The notes: generated by a model not told the origin, from the sequence alone. A DNA stretch of 64,000 nucleotides from Enterobacteriaceae bacterium RIT691 (GCA_009668205.1 WJYM01000001.1:310001-374000); one strand, 5' to 3'; positions 33,663 through 41,920 are shown, counted from the stretch's first letter. A program made the numbers and translations.

Positions 33663-34601
33663 TCAATAACCCCGTTCCCGATCAACCTGCCCTGTCACAG
33701 GTTCGCCGCGTTCGAGTTGATTGATGGTGCCCGCGATAGAAGTAATGGCCTCCTGCGGGCGAGTCACTGCCGCAATATGTGGCGTCATGGCGACACGAGG
33801 ATGACGCCACAGAGGGCTCTCAGTCGGTAAAGGTTCACGGCTGAAAACATCAAGCATCGCCCCCTTCATTTTACCGCTGTCCAGCGCCTGCAGCAGGTCG
33901 TCTTCAATGACATGCACCCCACGGGCAAGGTTGAGCAGATAGCTGTTGTCCTGCAGTTGTTCAAGCAGAGCGCCATTAATGATACCTACGGTTTCCGCTG
34001 TATTTGGCAGCAGGTTAATCAACACGCGAGTCTCACTCAGGAACGCCCCTAACTGCGCCTGCCCGGCAAAACTGGTGACCCCAGGCCATGCTTTCTGGCT
34101 ACGACTCCAGACGCGAACAGGGAATCCCCAGCCGAGCAGGCTCTCAGCGACTTTGCTGCCCAGAACACCCGCGCCCATAATGCCGATGGTGAAGTCCTCA
34201 CGCTGATATTCGGGCAGGGGCTGCCAGCATGATTCCTGCTTCTGTGCCTGATAATCATCAAATCGACGGAACCAGTGCAGAACCTGACTGACGGCATATT
34301 CCTGCATCTGCAGGCCCATTCCGGTGTCTTCCAGACGGAACAGCGGAATCGACAGCGGTAACATCTCCGGATGTGCCTTCAGCTTACTGAGAATAGAGTC
34401 AACGCCTGCGCCTAACGCAAAAACGGCTTTCAGCTTGCGCCCCTGCAGCATTTCTACCGGAGGATGCCACACCAGCGCATAATCCGCAGGCCGGTTGTCG
34501 CCAGGTTTCCACTCACGCACTTTCGCCCCCGGCAGCGCTTTCTCCAGCGCATTAATCCACCACGGGGTATCGAAGACAGGATGGTAAAAAATAATCTCCA
34601 T
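33663..34601 (-). CDS. ghrA: Glyoxylate/hydroxypyruvate reductase A GhrA
   Basis: GhrA reduces glyoxylate to glycolate and hydroxypyruvate to glycerate with NADPH. The 312-residue product, equal in length to E. coli, has the D-2-hydroxyacid dehydrogenase layout: Rossmann motif [20 protein letters not shown] near residue 140, the catalytic Arg in [14 protein letters not shown], Glu in [13 protein letters not shown] and His in [10 protein letters not shown]. It lies upstream of ycdX on the same strand and diverges from the tRNA-Ser gene. Confidence 0.96.
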   Translation of the reverse strand: MEIIFYHPVFDTPWWINALEKALPGAKVREWKPGDNRPADYALVWHPPVEMLQGRKLKAVFALGAGVDSILSKLKAHPEMLPLSIPLFRLEDTGMGLQMQEYAVSQVLHWFRRFDDYQAQKQESCWQPLPEYQREDFTIGIMGAGVLGSKVAESLLGWGFPVRVWSRSQKAWPGVTSFAGQAQLGAFLSETRVLINLLPNTAETVGIINGALLEQLQDNSYLLNLARGVHVIEDDLLQALDSGKMKGAMLDVFSREPLPTESPLWRHPRVAMTPHIAAVTRPQEAITSIAGTINQLERGEPVTGQVDRERGY

Positions 34602-34788
34602 TGCAGACTCCTTATCATCACGCCTTTCCGGCGCTGTTTTTGATTGTTTTAGAAAGGATTGTCAGCATAGCAAATTTTCGCTCTCCGTCAGCAAACAACC
34701 TGGTGGAGAGAAAAAAGACAAATCACGGTTAATCTGACCGCAGGTTGCTCGAAGTTTGTCTCATCGAACATTTTTTTAAAAAAGTGGG

Positions 34789-34817
34789 TTGACGTAAGTT
34801 ACGCTTTTCCCTAAATT
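34789..34817 (+). promoter_or_regulatory. Promoter of the first tRNA-Ser gene
   Basis: TTGACG, a 17 bp spacer and TAAATT, followed by a G/C-rich stretch (AGCGCCCG) just before the expected start point. Such GC-rich discriminators are typical of stable-RNA promoters under stringent control. Confidence 0.8.
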
Positions 34818-34851
34818 AGCGCCCGTTCCAGCGACGCTGGAAAGACAATAT

Positions 34852-34939
34852 GGTGAGGTGTCCGAGTGGCTGAAGGAGCACGCCTGGAAAGTGTGTATAC
34901 GGCAACGTATCGGGGGTTCGAATCCCCCCCTCACCGCCA
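34852..34939 (+). tRNA. serX: tRNA-Ser(GGA), first copy
   Basis: An 88-base class II tRNA with encoded CCA. The acceptor arm GGTGAGG pairs with CCTCACC, the anticodon arm CACGC-CTGGAAA-GTGTG gives anticodon GGA (34886-34888), a long variable arm (TATACGGCAACGTATC) follows, and the T arm is GGGGGTTCGAATCCCCC. It sits beside ghrA exactly like E. coli serX. A hairpin terminator starts 14 bp after its end. Confidence 0.97.
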
Positions 34940-35480
34940 TATTTAAAGAAGAGCTCGTACGAAAGTACGGGCTTTTTTTCATCTATTGCACGTACCAGGG
35001 GGGATGAGAACCCTCGACCGGGGTTCGACAACTGGCTTGCCAGTTGGACAGTCCGACAGCTCGCTGGCGGGCTGCCCGAAGGGTGAGCGCAGCGAATCAA
35101 TCCCCCCCCTCACCGCCATATTTAAAGAAGAGCTCGTACGAAAGTACGGGCTTTTTTTTTCGCCTGTTGCACATACCAGGGGGGATGAGAATCCCCGACC
35201 GGGGTTCGACAACTGGCTTGCCAGTTGGACAGCCCGACAGCTCGCTGGCGGGCTGCCCGAAGGGTGAGCGAAGCGAATCAATCCCCCCTCACCGCCATAT
35301 TTGATGAAAGTGCCCAGTTAACAGCTGGGCATTTTTATTTGTATTTTCTGCCCGACAAGGGGGGATGAGAATCCCCGACCGGGGTTCGACTGAACGGCAG
35401 GATAGCCGTTCAGCATGGCCAACGGCCACCCGGAGGGCGAGGCACACGGATGTGCCGAGTGGTATCCCTCTTCCCTGCCA
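34940..35480 (+). repeat. Tandem tRNA-tail repeat array after the first tRNA-Ser
   Basis: Three units follow the tRNA. Copies of the tRNA 3' tail (AATCCCCCCTCACCGCCA and near variants) end at 34939, 35118, 35297 and, decayed, at 35480, so the unit lengths are 179, 179 and 183 bp. Each unit starts with a terminator hairpin (GCTCGTAC-GAAA-GTACGGGC-T8 in units 1 and 2, GTGCCCAG...CTGGGCAT in unit 3). A GGGGATGAGAATCCCC hairpin and a GGGGTTCGAC T-loop-like motif come next, then a structured body. No protein frame is conserved. The plan matches the 178 bp tyrT/rtT repeats of E. coli. Confidence 0.9.
34953..34979 (+). terminator. Terminator of the first tRNA-Ser transcript
   Basis: GCTCGTAC-GAAA-GTACGGGC with a GNRA tetraloop and one G-U pair, followed by seven T. 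A second copy is at 35132-35160 and further copies occur in the second array at about 41503-41530, 41683-41710 and 41866-41892. Confidence 0.9.
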
Positions 35481-35639
35481 TATTCAAGTCAACTTCCTGT
35501 ATAAACATCTCTGCACCTCAATTGCCCGTCGCCAACTGACTGCCTGAGTGCCCGCCGAGTGAGCACAAAGCGGTATAGCAATACACGGATATCGCCATAT
35601 ACTATGCCTATATCAAAACAGCACAAATACAGGTGACGT

Positions 35640-35780
35640 ATGGAAATTGATCTCGATAATCTGGTCTTTGAAGGCCTGGAAGAAGCACAGGCACGCAACG
35701 CGGAGCGTCTTGATGAAGCGGACAAAAAAGCTCAGGAAATCGTTGCCGATGATGATTGTGGCGATGCCTGCAAAATCTGA
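35640..35780 (+). CDS. Small acidic protein, unknown
   Basis: A 46-residue protein, MEIDLDNLVFEGLEEAQARN, then a charged helix (ERLDEADKKAQEIVA) and an unusual end DDDCGDACKI with two cysteines. Net charge is strongly negative. AGGTGA stands just before the ATG, TATACT at 35598-35603 is a possible -10 box, and a good terminator follows at once, so it looks like a real single gene. I do not recognise the family with certainty. It is the first item after the first repeat array, inside the tRNA-flanked island. Confidence 0.7.
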   Translation: MEIDLDNLVFEGLEEAQARNAERLDEADKKAQEIVADDDCGDACKI

Positions 35781-35785
35781 TTGCT

Positions 35786-35811
35786 AAGCCGGCACCCAAT
35801 GCCGGCTTTTT
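35786..35811 (+). terminator. Terminator after the small acidic protein gene
   Basis: AAGCCGGCA / TGCCGGCTT stem with a five-base loop and a T run, 6 bp after the stop codon. Confidence 0.88.
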
Positions 35812-35852
35812 CATTGTTTTTCGCTCTTCACTGAGTCCAACAGGCACCGTTG

Positions 35853-36812
35853 TCAGTTATAGACCACAACAACTTTCGTTTTGCTCTCAATCGTGCCGCT
35901 AGTCACAGCCTTGCCGTAGGCCCGTGCCCGGATCAAGAAACTCACAGGAAGAACGCCTTCACGCGCATCTTTCAGGGTATACAACTGATCTCTGCCAAAT
36001 CGCAGCGGAGTCCCACTTGCCGTGTGAATTTCGAATCCAACCTCGCCAGCACCGCCCACGTTTTTTTCATCAAAATTTTGCAGCAGCGAACGCTCCGGAA
36101 CCAGGCCAAAAGTGTCATCAAAGTAATACTGAACATCCCCTGTGGAAATACTCAAATCGCCACTACCCTCATTTTTGCACGTAAACTGAATATCCCTTGG
36201 TACAAATTCCGTCGTATCGTGCAGAACATCGTTTAACTGCCAGGTTCCCGTATTCACGATCTGATCGTCAAATCCGCAGGTCATGATTTTTAACTGCAGC
36301 TTTATCCGTACCTCATACTGAAGTGTTTGATTATCACTGCGCCCGCTACTGGTATTGTACTCCTTGATATTCATATCAGATCTCACTATAAATGGTGTGC
36401 CTGGCGTAATTTCATCCCCACCTAATGCCGGAACCTCCTGAATACGGTAATCAATCTGCCCCAGTGCTGCTGTTAGCAACGTAGACAAATTAATATTCTT
36501 CTCAGCGCGGATCGATTTTTCTTCATTTAGCGATGACGAAAAAGTAATAGAATAAAATTTACTCCCTAATCTGAAAAAATACACGCTCTCAGGCATTTTT
36601 CCGGCAGTTACGAAAAGTGCAACGTTTTGTATACTCGAGCATTGTACGGCATTGCCCTCAGCCTTCAGGTCACTGAGGTTAATGCTGCCGTTATATTGAG
36701 ACGGATTGAGATAATAGACTTCTGTTTGGGGACTCCCCTTAACCTTTTCACAGTTACCTGCCTGAGCAAAAAATGAGGTGATGCTCAGCATCAACAGGAA
36801 TATCCATTTCAT
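35853..36812 (-). CDS. Fimbrial tip adhesin / minor subunit, two-domain
   Basis: The last gene of the fimbrial operon. The 319-residue product has a signal peptide (MKWIFLLMLSITSFFAQA), an N-terminal domain of about 170 residues with few recognisable features (possible receptor-binding domain), and a C-terminal pilin-like domain starting near IMTCGFDDQIVNTGTWQLND and ending with the chaperone-type strand TKVVVVYN. This layout is that of tip adhesins such as FimH, but no binding specificity can be read. ATGs at 36812 and 36821 are both possible; AAAGGATG suits the first. It starts about 13 bp after the usher stop. Confidence 0.78.
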   Translation of the reverse strand: MKWIFLLMLSITSFFAQAGNCEKVKGSPQTEVYYLNPSQYNGSINLSDLKAEGNAVQCSSIQNVALFVTAGKMPESVYFFRLGSKFYSITFSSSLNEEKSIRAEKNINLSTLLTAALGQIDYRIQEVPALGGDEITPGTPFIVRSDMNIKEYNTSSGRSDNQTLQYEVRIKLQLKIMTCGFDDQIVNTGTWQLNDVLHDTTEFVPRDIQFTCKNEGSGDLSISTGDVQYYFDDTFGLVPERSLLQNFDEKNVGGAGEVGFEIHTASGTPLRFGRDQLYTLKDAREGVLPVSFLIRARAYGKAVTSGTIESKTKVVVVYN

Positions 36813-36825
36813 CTTTTTCATCCTT

Positions 36826-39312
36826 TTATTTACAGATATACGTCTGGCTTTCATCAATACCGTGATTAAACGTGATCGTACATAAACCACTCAGCGGTGA
36901 ATCAACGGGGATGCTTACCGATACCGGAACAGTGTCAGTCCGGATAAAGAGCACGCTGCCCTGCCCCACGACGCCCACGTTTTGTCCCTGCGCATCTTTC
37001 ACTTCATAACCGAAAGTCAGCGGTGCACCATCAGGCCGTTGAGTTCTGACAAACCACGGTTTACGCGCATCGGTATCAAAACGGCTTAACACGACCGCTC
37101 CACGGTACGGGGCCACGCTTTTCCGGTTCCCTTGAAGCTCCGTATCGCTTTCAGAATGGGAGACATCCAGCGTCAGGTAGTTCTCCCGATAAGGGATGAG
37201 GCTGTCATACACGACGGTCCCTTTGCTGTCGGTGGTGCGATGCTTTTGCCCATTCACGTAGGCATCTTTAAGATCCGGTGCCTGCATAATGGCAAACGTT
37301 TCGGACAGGCGGTTGGCCAGATTAACGCCCCCGGACCATACAACTGCGCCGCCAGAGAGGCTACCGCTGGCCTGGGTATAGGCCGACGACTGGCTATAGC
37401 TACCGTTTAACGTGATGAAGGGCAGGTTCCACGTCAGGTTCGTTCCCGCCGTAGTCTCATTGTTCTGCTGCTGATGGCTCAGGTTAACGCCATAGTTGAG
37501 TTGATCGCGACTGCCGGCAGTACCGTACAGACTGGTATTGTTTGAGGCATAGCCATCGTTATCAAAAGTGGTTGAATTCGAAAGATTGATATTGCGCCGT
37601 GGCGATGTGACGTCATTACCCCAGAATAATGGAATAGAGAAGAAAATATTAAACCGCTTATCTTCGTGATGCTCCTGATCATATGTCTGACTGGCCGATA
37701 GCGTATAGGTGACTCGGTGCCAGTGATTCGAGTAGCTCAGTTGATAGTCGTTGTTGCTCCCGCCTTTATCCCAATAATCACGCCAGAGGGCACTGAGGGT
37801 AAACGACCCCCAACCCTCAGTTAAAGACTGGCTCATATTGGCAGAGAGGCTGTTTTTACGACCAAAATCGTAGCGATAGTAATCCGCCACATCGTAGACA
37901 TCATTTTCATCACGACGGTAGTTATTTTTATTATCAGCCCAGACGTGATCATTAAACGTTCGGTAATCACGGGATGAGTAACGGTAGGCCGCCAGGCCGA
38001 AACGGGTACGCGTCTGGGCCAGGTATTTGTTGTACGCTATCTGATAGCTTTGGCCATCAAAGACATCACCGTTATTCTGCCTGCTGTGGGACTGCGTTGC
38101 GTTGACAGAAATGGCACCAATGCGGGTATTCCAGCCCGTCCCCAACGTGAAGGCATTATAGCGATCGGCGACCATCGCGCCACCATACAGCGTCAGCAGA
38201 TTATTCAGACCGTACTGATAACTCCCCTGCGCAAAATCGCTTTGATTTTCCGCCCCTTCAATATGACTCTGCCCAGCGGCAAAATCATACTTCGACACCC
38301 CGGCCTGTAACATATTTGGCACTGAGGCATAGGGCACTAGATAAGTGGTTACCGTGCCATCAGCTTCTTTAATACTCACATCCAGATCGGCACCACCGCC
38401 TGCCAGCTGTAGATCGGCAATCGCGAACGGGCCTGGGGGCACCTCTTTCTGATACACCACAAAACCGTTTTGTTCGATGGTTACCAATGCATTGCTCTGC
38501 GCTATCCCCTGCACAATCGGTGTAAAGTTTTGCTTTGAGGTGGGCAGCATCTGCATATCACGAAAATAGCGCACACCGCGAAAACGAACAGAATCAAAAA
38601 TATCCCCTGAGGTATACATATCCCCAGCCCGTAGCGTACTCAGCGTTTGCGCAAAACCCCGTTCCAGATACAGAGTATTACTTCTCCAGTCACCCTTGTT
38701 GTCATCCGTCTTGCTGTACGTCGTGTCGGCATGCACCTGCCAGCCCAGTAGGTTCAGCCCGCTGGTAAAGCGAGCGTAGCTGCTTTTGCTATTCCCTGAG
38801 CCGTTATCATCGCTGTAGTACTGGCTGAAGTAATAGGTGCTATAGAGCGCATTGACGCCACGATCCCAATTTTCCGGTGAGACGTAGCCATATTCCAACT
38901 CATTGACATAAGCCTGAGGAACCTGCAGATCCAGGCGGAAGGTGCTGATGTCAAAAACATAACGCCCCCCCTGCACCAGCGATTTCAGGGAAATGCATTT
39001 TTCATCAACCGTCTTCCTGAGCGCTCCGGTTTTGATACCCAATTGGTCTGCTTCGTCAAAAGATAAGCAGGTCTGGTCAGGATCCTCTTTCACCGTAACG
39101 TCATATTTACCACGCCATACATTATTGACGTAAATGTCGAGATCATAGGGCCCAGGCAGTGGATGCTCATCGGAAAAACGGAAACTGGAGGATTTTTCCC
39201 CTCTCATTCCCCCCATCATAAAGTGAGTATCATAGGTTTCATCTGCACCGATGACAGTATGAGAAAATAGTAATAAGAAGATCGCCGAAGCAAGTGGTGT
39301 CATCCTTAACAT
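36826..39312 (-). CDS. Outer-membrane fimbrial usher (FimD/PapC family)
   Basis: The usher is the outer-membrane pore that receives chaperone-subunit complexes and assembles the fimbria. The 828-residue product has a signal peptide (to HTVIGA), the N-terminal chaperone-binding domain (YDTHFMMGG, PLPGPYDLDIYVNNVWRGKY), the 24-strand barrel with its plug (PIVQGIAQSNALVTIEQNGF, VPPGPFAIADLQLAGGGADL) and the C-terminal domains (DARKPWFVRTQRPDGAPLTF, GQGSVLFIRTD). The final Cys pair (GLCTITFNHG ... YICK) is typical. It lies 12 bp after the chaperone gene. Confidence 0.95.
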   Translation of the reverse strand: MLRMTPLASAIFLLLFSHTVIGADETYDTHFMMGGMRGEKSSSFRFSDEHPLPGPYDLDIYVNNVWRGKYDVTVKEDPDQTCLSFDEADQLGIKTGALRKTVDEKCISLKSLVQGGRYVFDISTFRLDLQVPQAYVNELEYGYVSPENWDRGVNALYSTYYFSQYYSDDNGSGNSKSSYARFTSGLNLLGWQVHADTTYSKTDDNKGDWRSNTLYLERGFAQTLSTLRAGDMYTSGDIFDSVRFRGVRYFRDMQMLPTSKQNFTPIVQGIAQSNALVTIEQNGFVVYQKEVPPGPFAIADLQLAGGGADLDVSIKEADGTVTTYLVPYASVPNMLQAGVSKYDFAAGQSHIEGAENQSDFAQGSYQYGLNNLLTLYGGAMVADRYNAFTLGTGWNTRIGAISVNATQSHSRQNNGDVFDGQSYQIAYNKYLAQTRTRFGLAAYRYSSRDYRTFNDHVWADNKNNYRRDENDVYDVADYYRYDFGRKNSLSANMSQSLTEGWGSFTLSALWRDYWDKGGSNNDYQLSYSNHWHRVTYTLSASQTYDQEHHEDKRFNIFFSIPLFWGNDVTSPRRNINLSNSTTFDNDGYASNNTSLYGTAGSRDQLNYGVNLSHQQQNNETTAGTNLTWNLPFITLNGSYSQSSAYTQASGSLSGGAVVWSGGVNLANRLSETFAIMQAPDLKDAYVNGQKHRTTDSKGTVVYDSLIPYRENYLTLDVSHSESDTELQGNRKSVAPYRGAVVLSRFDTDARKPWFVRTQRPDGAPLTFGYEVKDAQGQNVGVVGQGSVLFIRTDTVPVSVSIPVDSPLSGLCTITFNHGIDESQTYICK

Positions 39313-39324
39313 AACTGATTCCTG

Positions 39325-40008
39325 TTATTTTACATCGACGTTATTGCTAAGGTAATTTCCGTAGTCATCAATAATCGTCATGTTATAGGTTCGGGCAACG
39401 TTATTTTTCAATGCCACCGTCTGACTTGCTCGTGGTGGCACCATAATGCTGGCATCATTGACCCTGACACTATTCAGCTTAATGGTGGTCACAGTAATCC
39501 AGTTGTCAGTATCATTTTTAATTACCAACCCTTTTCCACTTTGTACAAAGCTGAGTTTATGGAAACTATCGTTATTGACGGGAAGAATGCCTTTAGGTCG
39601 GTAGAAAATTTTAATCCTGCTTTGCATGGCAAACTTAAGGGCATTTTTCCCTTCATGCTCAGGATTATTTGGCGGAATATCCAAAACATTCAAATAAAAT
39701 AGGCTCTCTTTGTTTTCCGGAAGTGCATTAGGCATTTTTTTTATTTTCAACTGCTGCCCGGAACGGCCAACGACCTTAGCAACCGGGGGAGTGAGCAGGA
39801 AGGGAACATTTATTTTTTCTGGCGGTAATTCCGTATTACCATCATCAATCCATGACTGAACCAGAGAAGTGCGTTGCCCCTGATTCATCAACTGAACGAT
39901 AACCTCTTTTTTCTCCGCAGGGTAAATCACCCTCGTACCATAAATAACAACTCCAGCCTGGGCGGGTAAAACCATAGCGGCGAGAACGACTGTTATGAAT
40001 CCTTTCAT
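39325..40008 (-). CDS. Periplasmic fimbrial chaperone (PapD/FimC family)
   Basis: This chaperone completes the Ig fold of fimbrial subunits in the periplasm and delivers them to the usher. The 227-residue product has a signal peptide (MKGFITVVLAAMVLPAQA), then GVVIYGTRVIYPAEKKEVIV with the active Arg, alternate hydrophobic G1 strand NALKFAMQSRIKIFYRP with the conserved Lys/Arg, and a C-terminal domain. The FYRP motif is the family signature. It lies between the subunit gene (48 bp gap) and the usher. Confidence 0.95.
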   Translation of the reverse strand: MKGFITVVLAAMVLPAQAGVVIYGTRVIYPAEKKEVIVQLMNQGQRTSLVQSWIDDGNTELPPEKINVPFLLTPPVAKVVGRSGQQLKIKKMPNALPENKESLFYLNVLDIPPNNPEHEGKNALKFAMQSRIKIFYRPKGILPVNNDSFHKLSFVQSGKGLVIKNDTDNWITVTTIKLNSVRVNDASIMVPPRASQTVALKNNVARTYNMTIIDDYGNYLSNNVDVK

Positions 40009-40056
40009 TTTTTGGCCCTCTAAAAGTATCGGCAGCCACCGGCTGCCGATGATGGT

Positions 40057-40620
40057 TTAATCTGCACTGACTTCTAATCTGACCGTTGCCATCACGTCAC
40101 CGACCTGAGTTTCTGTTGCCTTCCTGGAGTAATGCACGGTAAGTGGAATGGGGTATTCCCGCCCCTCAGCCAGGGCTTCACCAGGAATAGTAATTGAGTT
40201 GAGAGCGTTATTGATGATTTTACCGGGATCATTGGTACTGGTTAACATAAACCCAGCATTCTCCGGGCTGTTTCCTGCCGTATTCTGGTTGCCAATAAAG
40301 CCACTATCCTCCATGCTTGGTGAAATAATGCGAATATTCACATGGTCATTTTTGTTTATCGTGGGACAGCTAATTGTCAGTAATCTTGTTTGCTCACTGT
40401 TTTTATCCATCGCCTGAAAATCGGATCCCGCATTAATATCAGAAAGAGAAATTTGTTTTAAAATGACTGTCTCTTCACTCTTACCATCGACAAAGGTGCA
40501 AGGATTCCCTACCACTGCACCTTTGATGGTTAATATACCCACATCTTGTTCAGCAGAAAAAACACCAGCACTCACAAACAGGCAAGATAATACGGCAGCA
40601 GCTACGATTGAACGCTTCAT
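40057..40620 (-). CDS. Fimbrial major subunit (type 1-like pilin)
   Basis: The 187-residue product has a signal peptide (to SAGVFSA) and a pilin domain with the two conserved cysteines (GNPCTFVDGKS and LLTISCPTINKND), the donor strand DVGILTIKGAVVGNPC and the end GDVMATVRLEVSAD; the penultimate-Tyr motif is seen only as HYSRKA in the preceding strand. It is the first gene of a four-gene operon (subunit, chaperone, usher, adhesin) with no local regulator or recombinase. Confidence 0.9.
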   Translation of the reverse strand: MKRSIVAAAVLSCLFVSAGVFSAEQDVGILTIKGAVVGNPCTFVDGKSEETVILKQISLSDINAGSDFQAMDKNSEQTRLLTISCPTINKNDHVNIRIISPSMEDSGFIGNQNTAGNSPENAGFMLTSTNDPGKIINNALNSITIPGEALAEGREYPIPLTVHYSRKATETQVGDVMATVRLEVSAD

Positions 40621-41148
40621 AAAATTATCCTTAATAAATTATCCATTAACGAAGAGTCTATTTCCTCTTGCTAATAAAAATCGCACAACAGATATACCTC
40701 CGCAATATCCAATGTCTCATTCATTGATTTAAAGCAAACTTTATCTCTCACTATATGTTTGACAAATAAATTACATTCAGATTATTTACGTCACTAATTA
40801 ATTTCCGTGAATTACATTGAGAGATTTCGTCGTATTAATAATACTTCCCCTACGATTAATGCACTACTACAAATATAAAACTCATAGAAATAATACTTTT
40901 TTATTCCCCTCTCTGTTAACTCCAACCGGGTAGATTTTCCTTAATGAGGAAATGCGCCCACTTCCTTACACACTTGCGCTTTTGAGAAAAGAGGATGCTG
41001 CGGCAGTGGTATTGGTTGATGACTAATACCACTGCCGATCACCATAGGGAGATGTTGTCAGAATTCTTCTTTGTCATAGCGGAGAGCCCCTGCCTCCCCT
41101 CCGAATGTTCATGGATTAACCTAACGCATCAAATCCACTAAATTGTTC
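40621..41148. promoter_or_regulatory. Fimbrial operon upstream region
   Basis: A 528 bp AT-rich stretch without a credible gene, upstream of the fimbrial subunit gene. I see no invertible inverted-repeat pair of the fimS kind. The one clear structure is the perfect 13 bp inverted repeat at 41001-41037, described separately. The fimbrial promoter must lie here. Confidence 0.55.
41001..41037. repeat. 13 bp perfect inverted repeat upstream of second tRNA-Ser
   Basis: CGGCAGTGGTATT / AATACCACTGCCG around an 11 base loop, with no T run on either side. It may be a remnant terminator or a protein-binding palindrome. It is about 110 bp before the promoter of the second tRNA-Ser. Confidence 0.8.
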
Positions 41149-41177
41149 TTGACCGTCCCGGCCCAACTCCCTATAGT
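41149..41177 (+). promoter_or_regulatory. Promoter of the second tRNA-Ser gene
   Basis: TTGACC, a 17 bp spacer and TATAGT, then a GC-rich ACCGCCCC discriminator. The sequence differs from the promoter of the first copy although the tRNA genes are identical. Confidence 0.8.
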
Positions 41178-41218
41178 ACCGCCCCGTTGCCCCCGAGAGG
41201 AAGGCAGCAATACAATAT

Positions 41219-41306
41219 GGTGAGGTGTCCGAGTGGCTGAAGGAGCACGCCTGGAAAGTGTGTATACGGCAACGTATCGGGGGTTCGAATCCCCCCCTCA
41301 CCGCCA
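41219..41306 (+). tRNA. tRNA-Ser(GGA), second copy
   Basis: All 88 bases are identical to the tRNA at 34852-34939, including anticodon GGA and encoded CCA. Only the last bases of the leader (ACAATAT) are shared upstream; the promoter is different. It is in the same orientation, 6,367 bp downstream. Confidence 0.97.
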
Positions 41307-41920
41307 TATTTGATGAAAGTGCCCAGTTAACAGCTGGGCATTTTTATTTGTATTTTCTGCCCGACAAGGGGGGATGAGAACCCCCGACCGAGGTTCGACT
41401 GAACGGCAGGATGGCCGTTCAGCATGGCCAACGGCCACCCGGAGGGCGAGGCACACGGATGTGCCGAGTGATATCCCCCCTCACCGCCATATTTGAAGAA
41501 GAGCTCGTACGAAAGTACGGGCTTTTTTTTTCGCCTGTTGCACGTACCTGGGGGGATGAGAATCCCCGACCGGGGTTCGACAACTGGCTTGCCAGTTGGA
41601 CAGTCCGACAGCTCGCTGGCGGGCTGCCCGAAGGGTGAGCGCAGCGAATCAATCCCCCCCTCACCGCCATATTTGAAGAAGAGCTCGTACGAAAGTACGG
41701 GCTTTTTTTTTCGCCTGTTGCACGTACCAGGGGGATGAGAATCCCCGACCGAGGTTCGACTGAACGGCAGGATGGCCGTTCAGCATGGCCAACGGCCACC
41801 CAGAGGGCGAGGCACATGGACGTGCCGAGTGATATCCCCCCCTCACCGCCATCTTTAAAGAAGAGCTCGTACGAAAGTACCGGCTTTTTTTTCGCCTGTC
41901 GCATTCGATCGGGGTTCGAC
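41307..41920 (+). repeat. Tandem tRNA-tail repeat array after the second tRNA-Ser
   Basis: Tail copies end at 41306, 41489, 41669 and 41851, giving unit lengths 183, 180 and 182 bp, then a broken fourth unit that ends near 41920 (GGGGTTCGACATGAAG). Unit 1 has the GTGCCCAG-type terminator (41320-41345) and the body with TGAACGGC...GCCGTTCA. Unit 2 has the GCTCGTAC-type terminator and the CAACTGG...CCAGTTG body. Unit 3 combines the GCTCGTAC-type terminator with the TGAACGGC-type body. The array is thus a mosaic of two terminators and two bodies. Confidence 0.9.

Noticed and set aside
34979-35304. Several open frames of 80-100 codons in the tRNA repeat arrays on both strands, also at 41411-41922
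   Set aside because: They repeat along the units and run through terminators and tRNA tails; the DNA is better explained by RNA structure than by protein coding.
40621-41148. Phase-variable fim switch
   Set aside because: No pair of short inverted repeats flanking a promoter segment and no recombinase gene could be found.
34940-41920. CRISPR array
   Set aside because: The repeats are 179-183 bp units with tRNA tails, not 25-40 bp repeats with unique spacers, and there are no cas genes.
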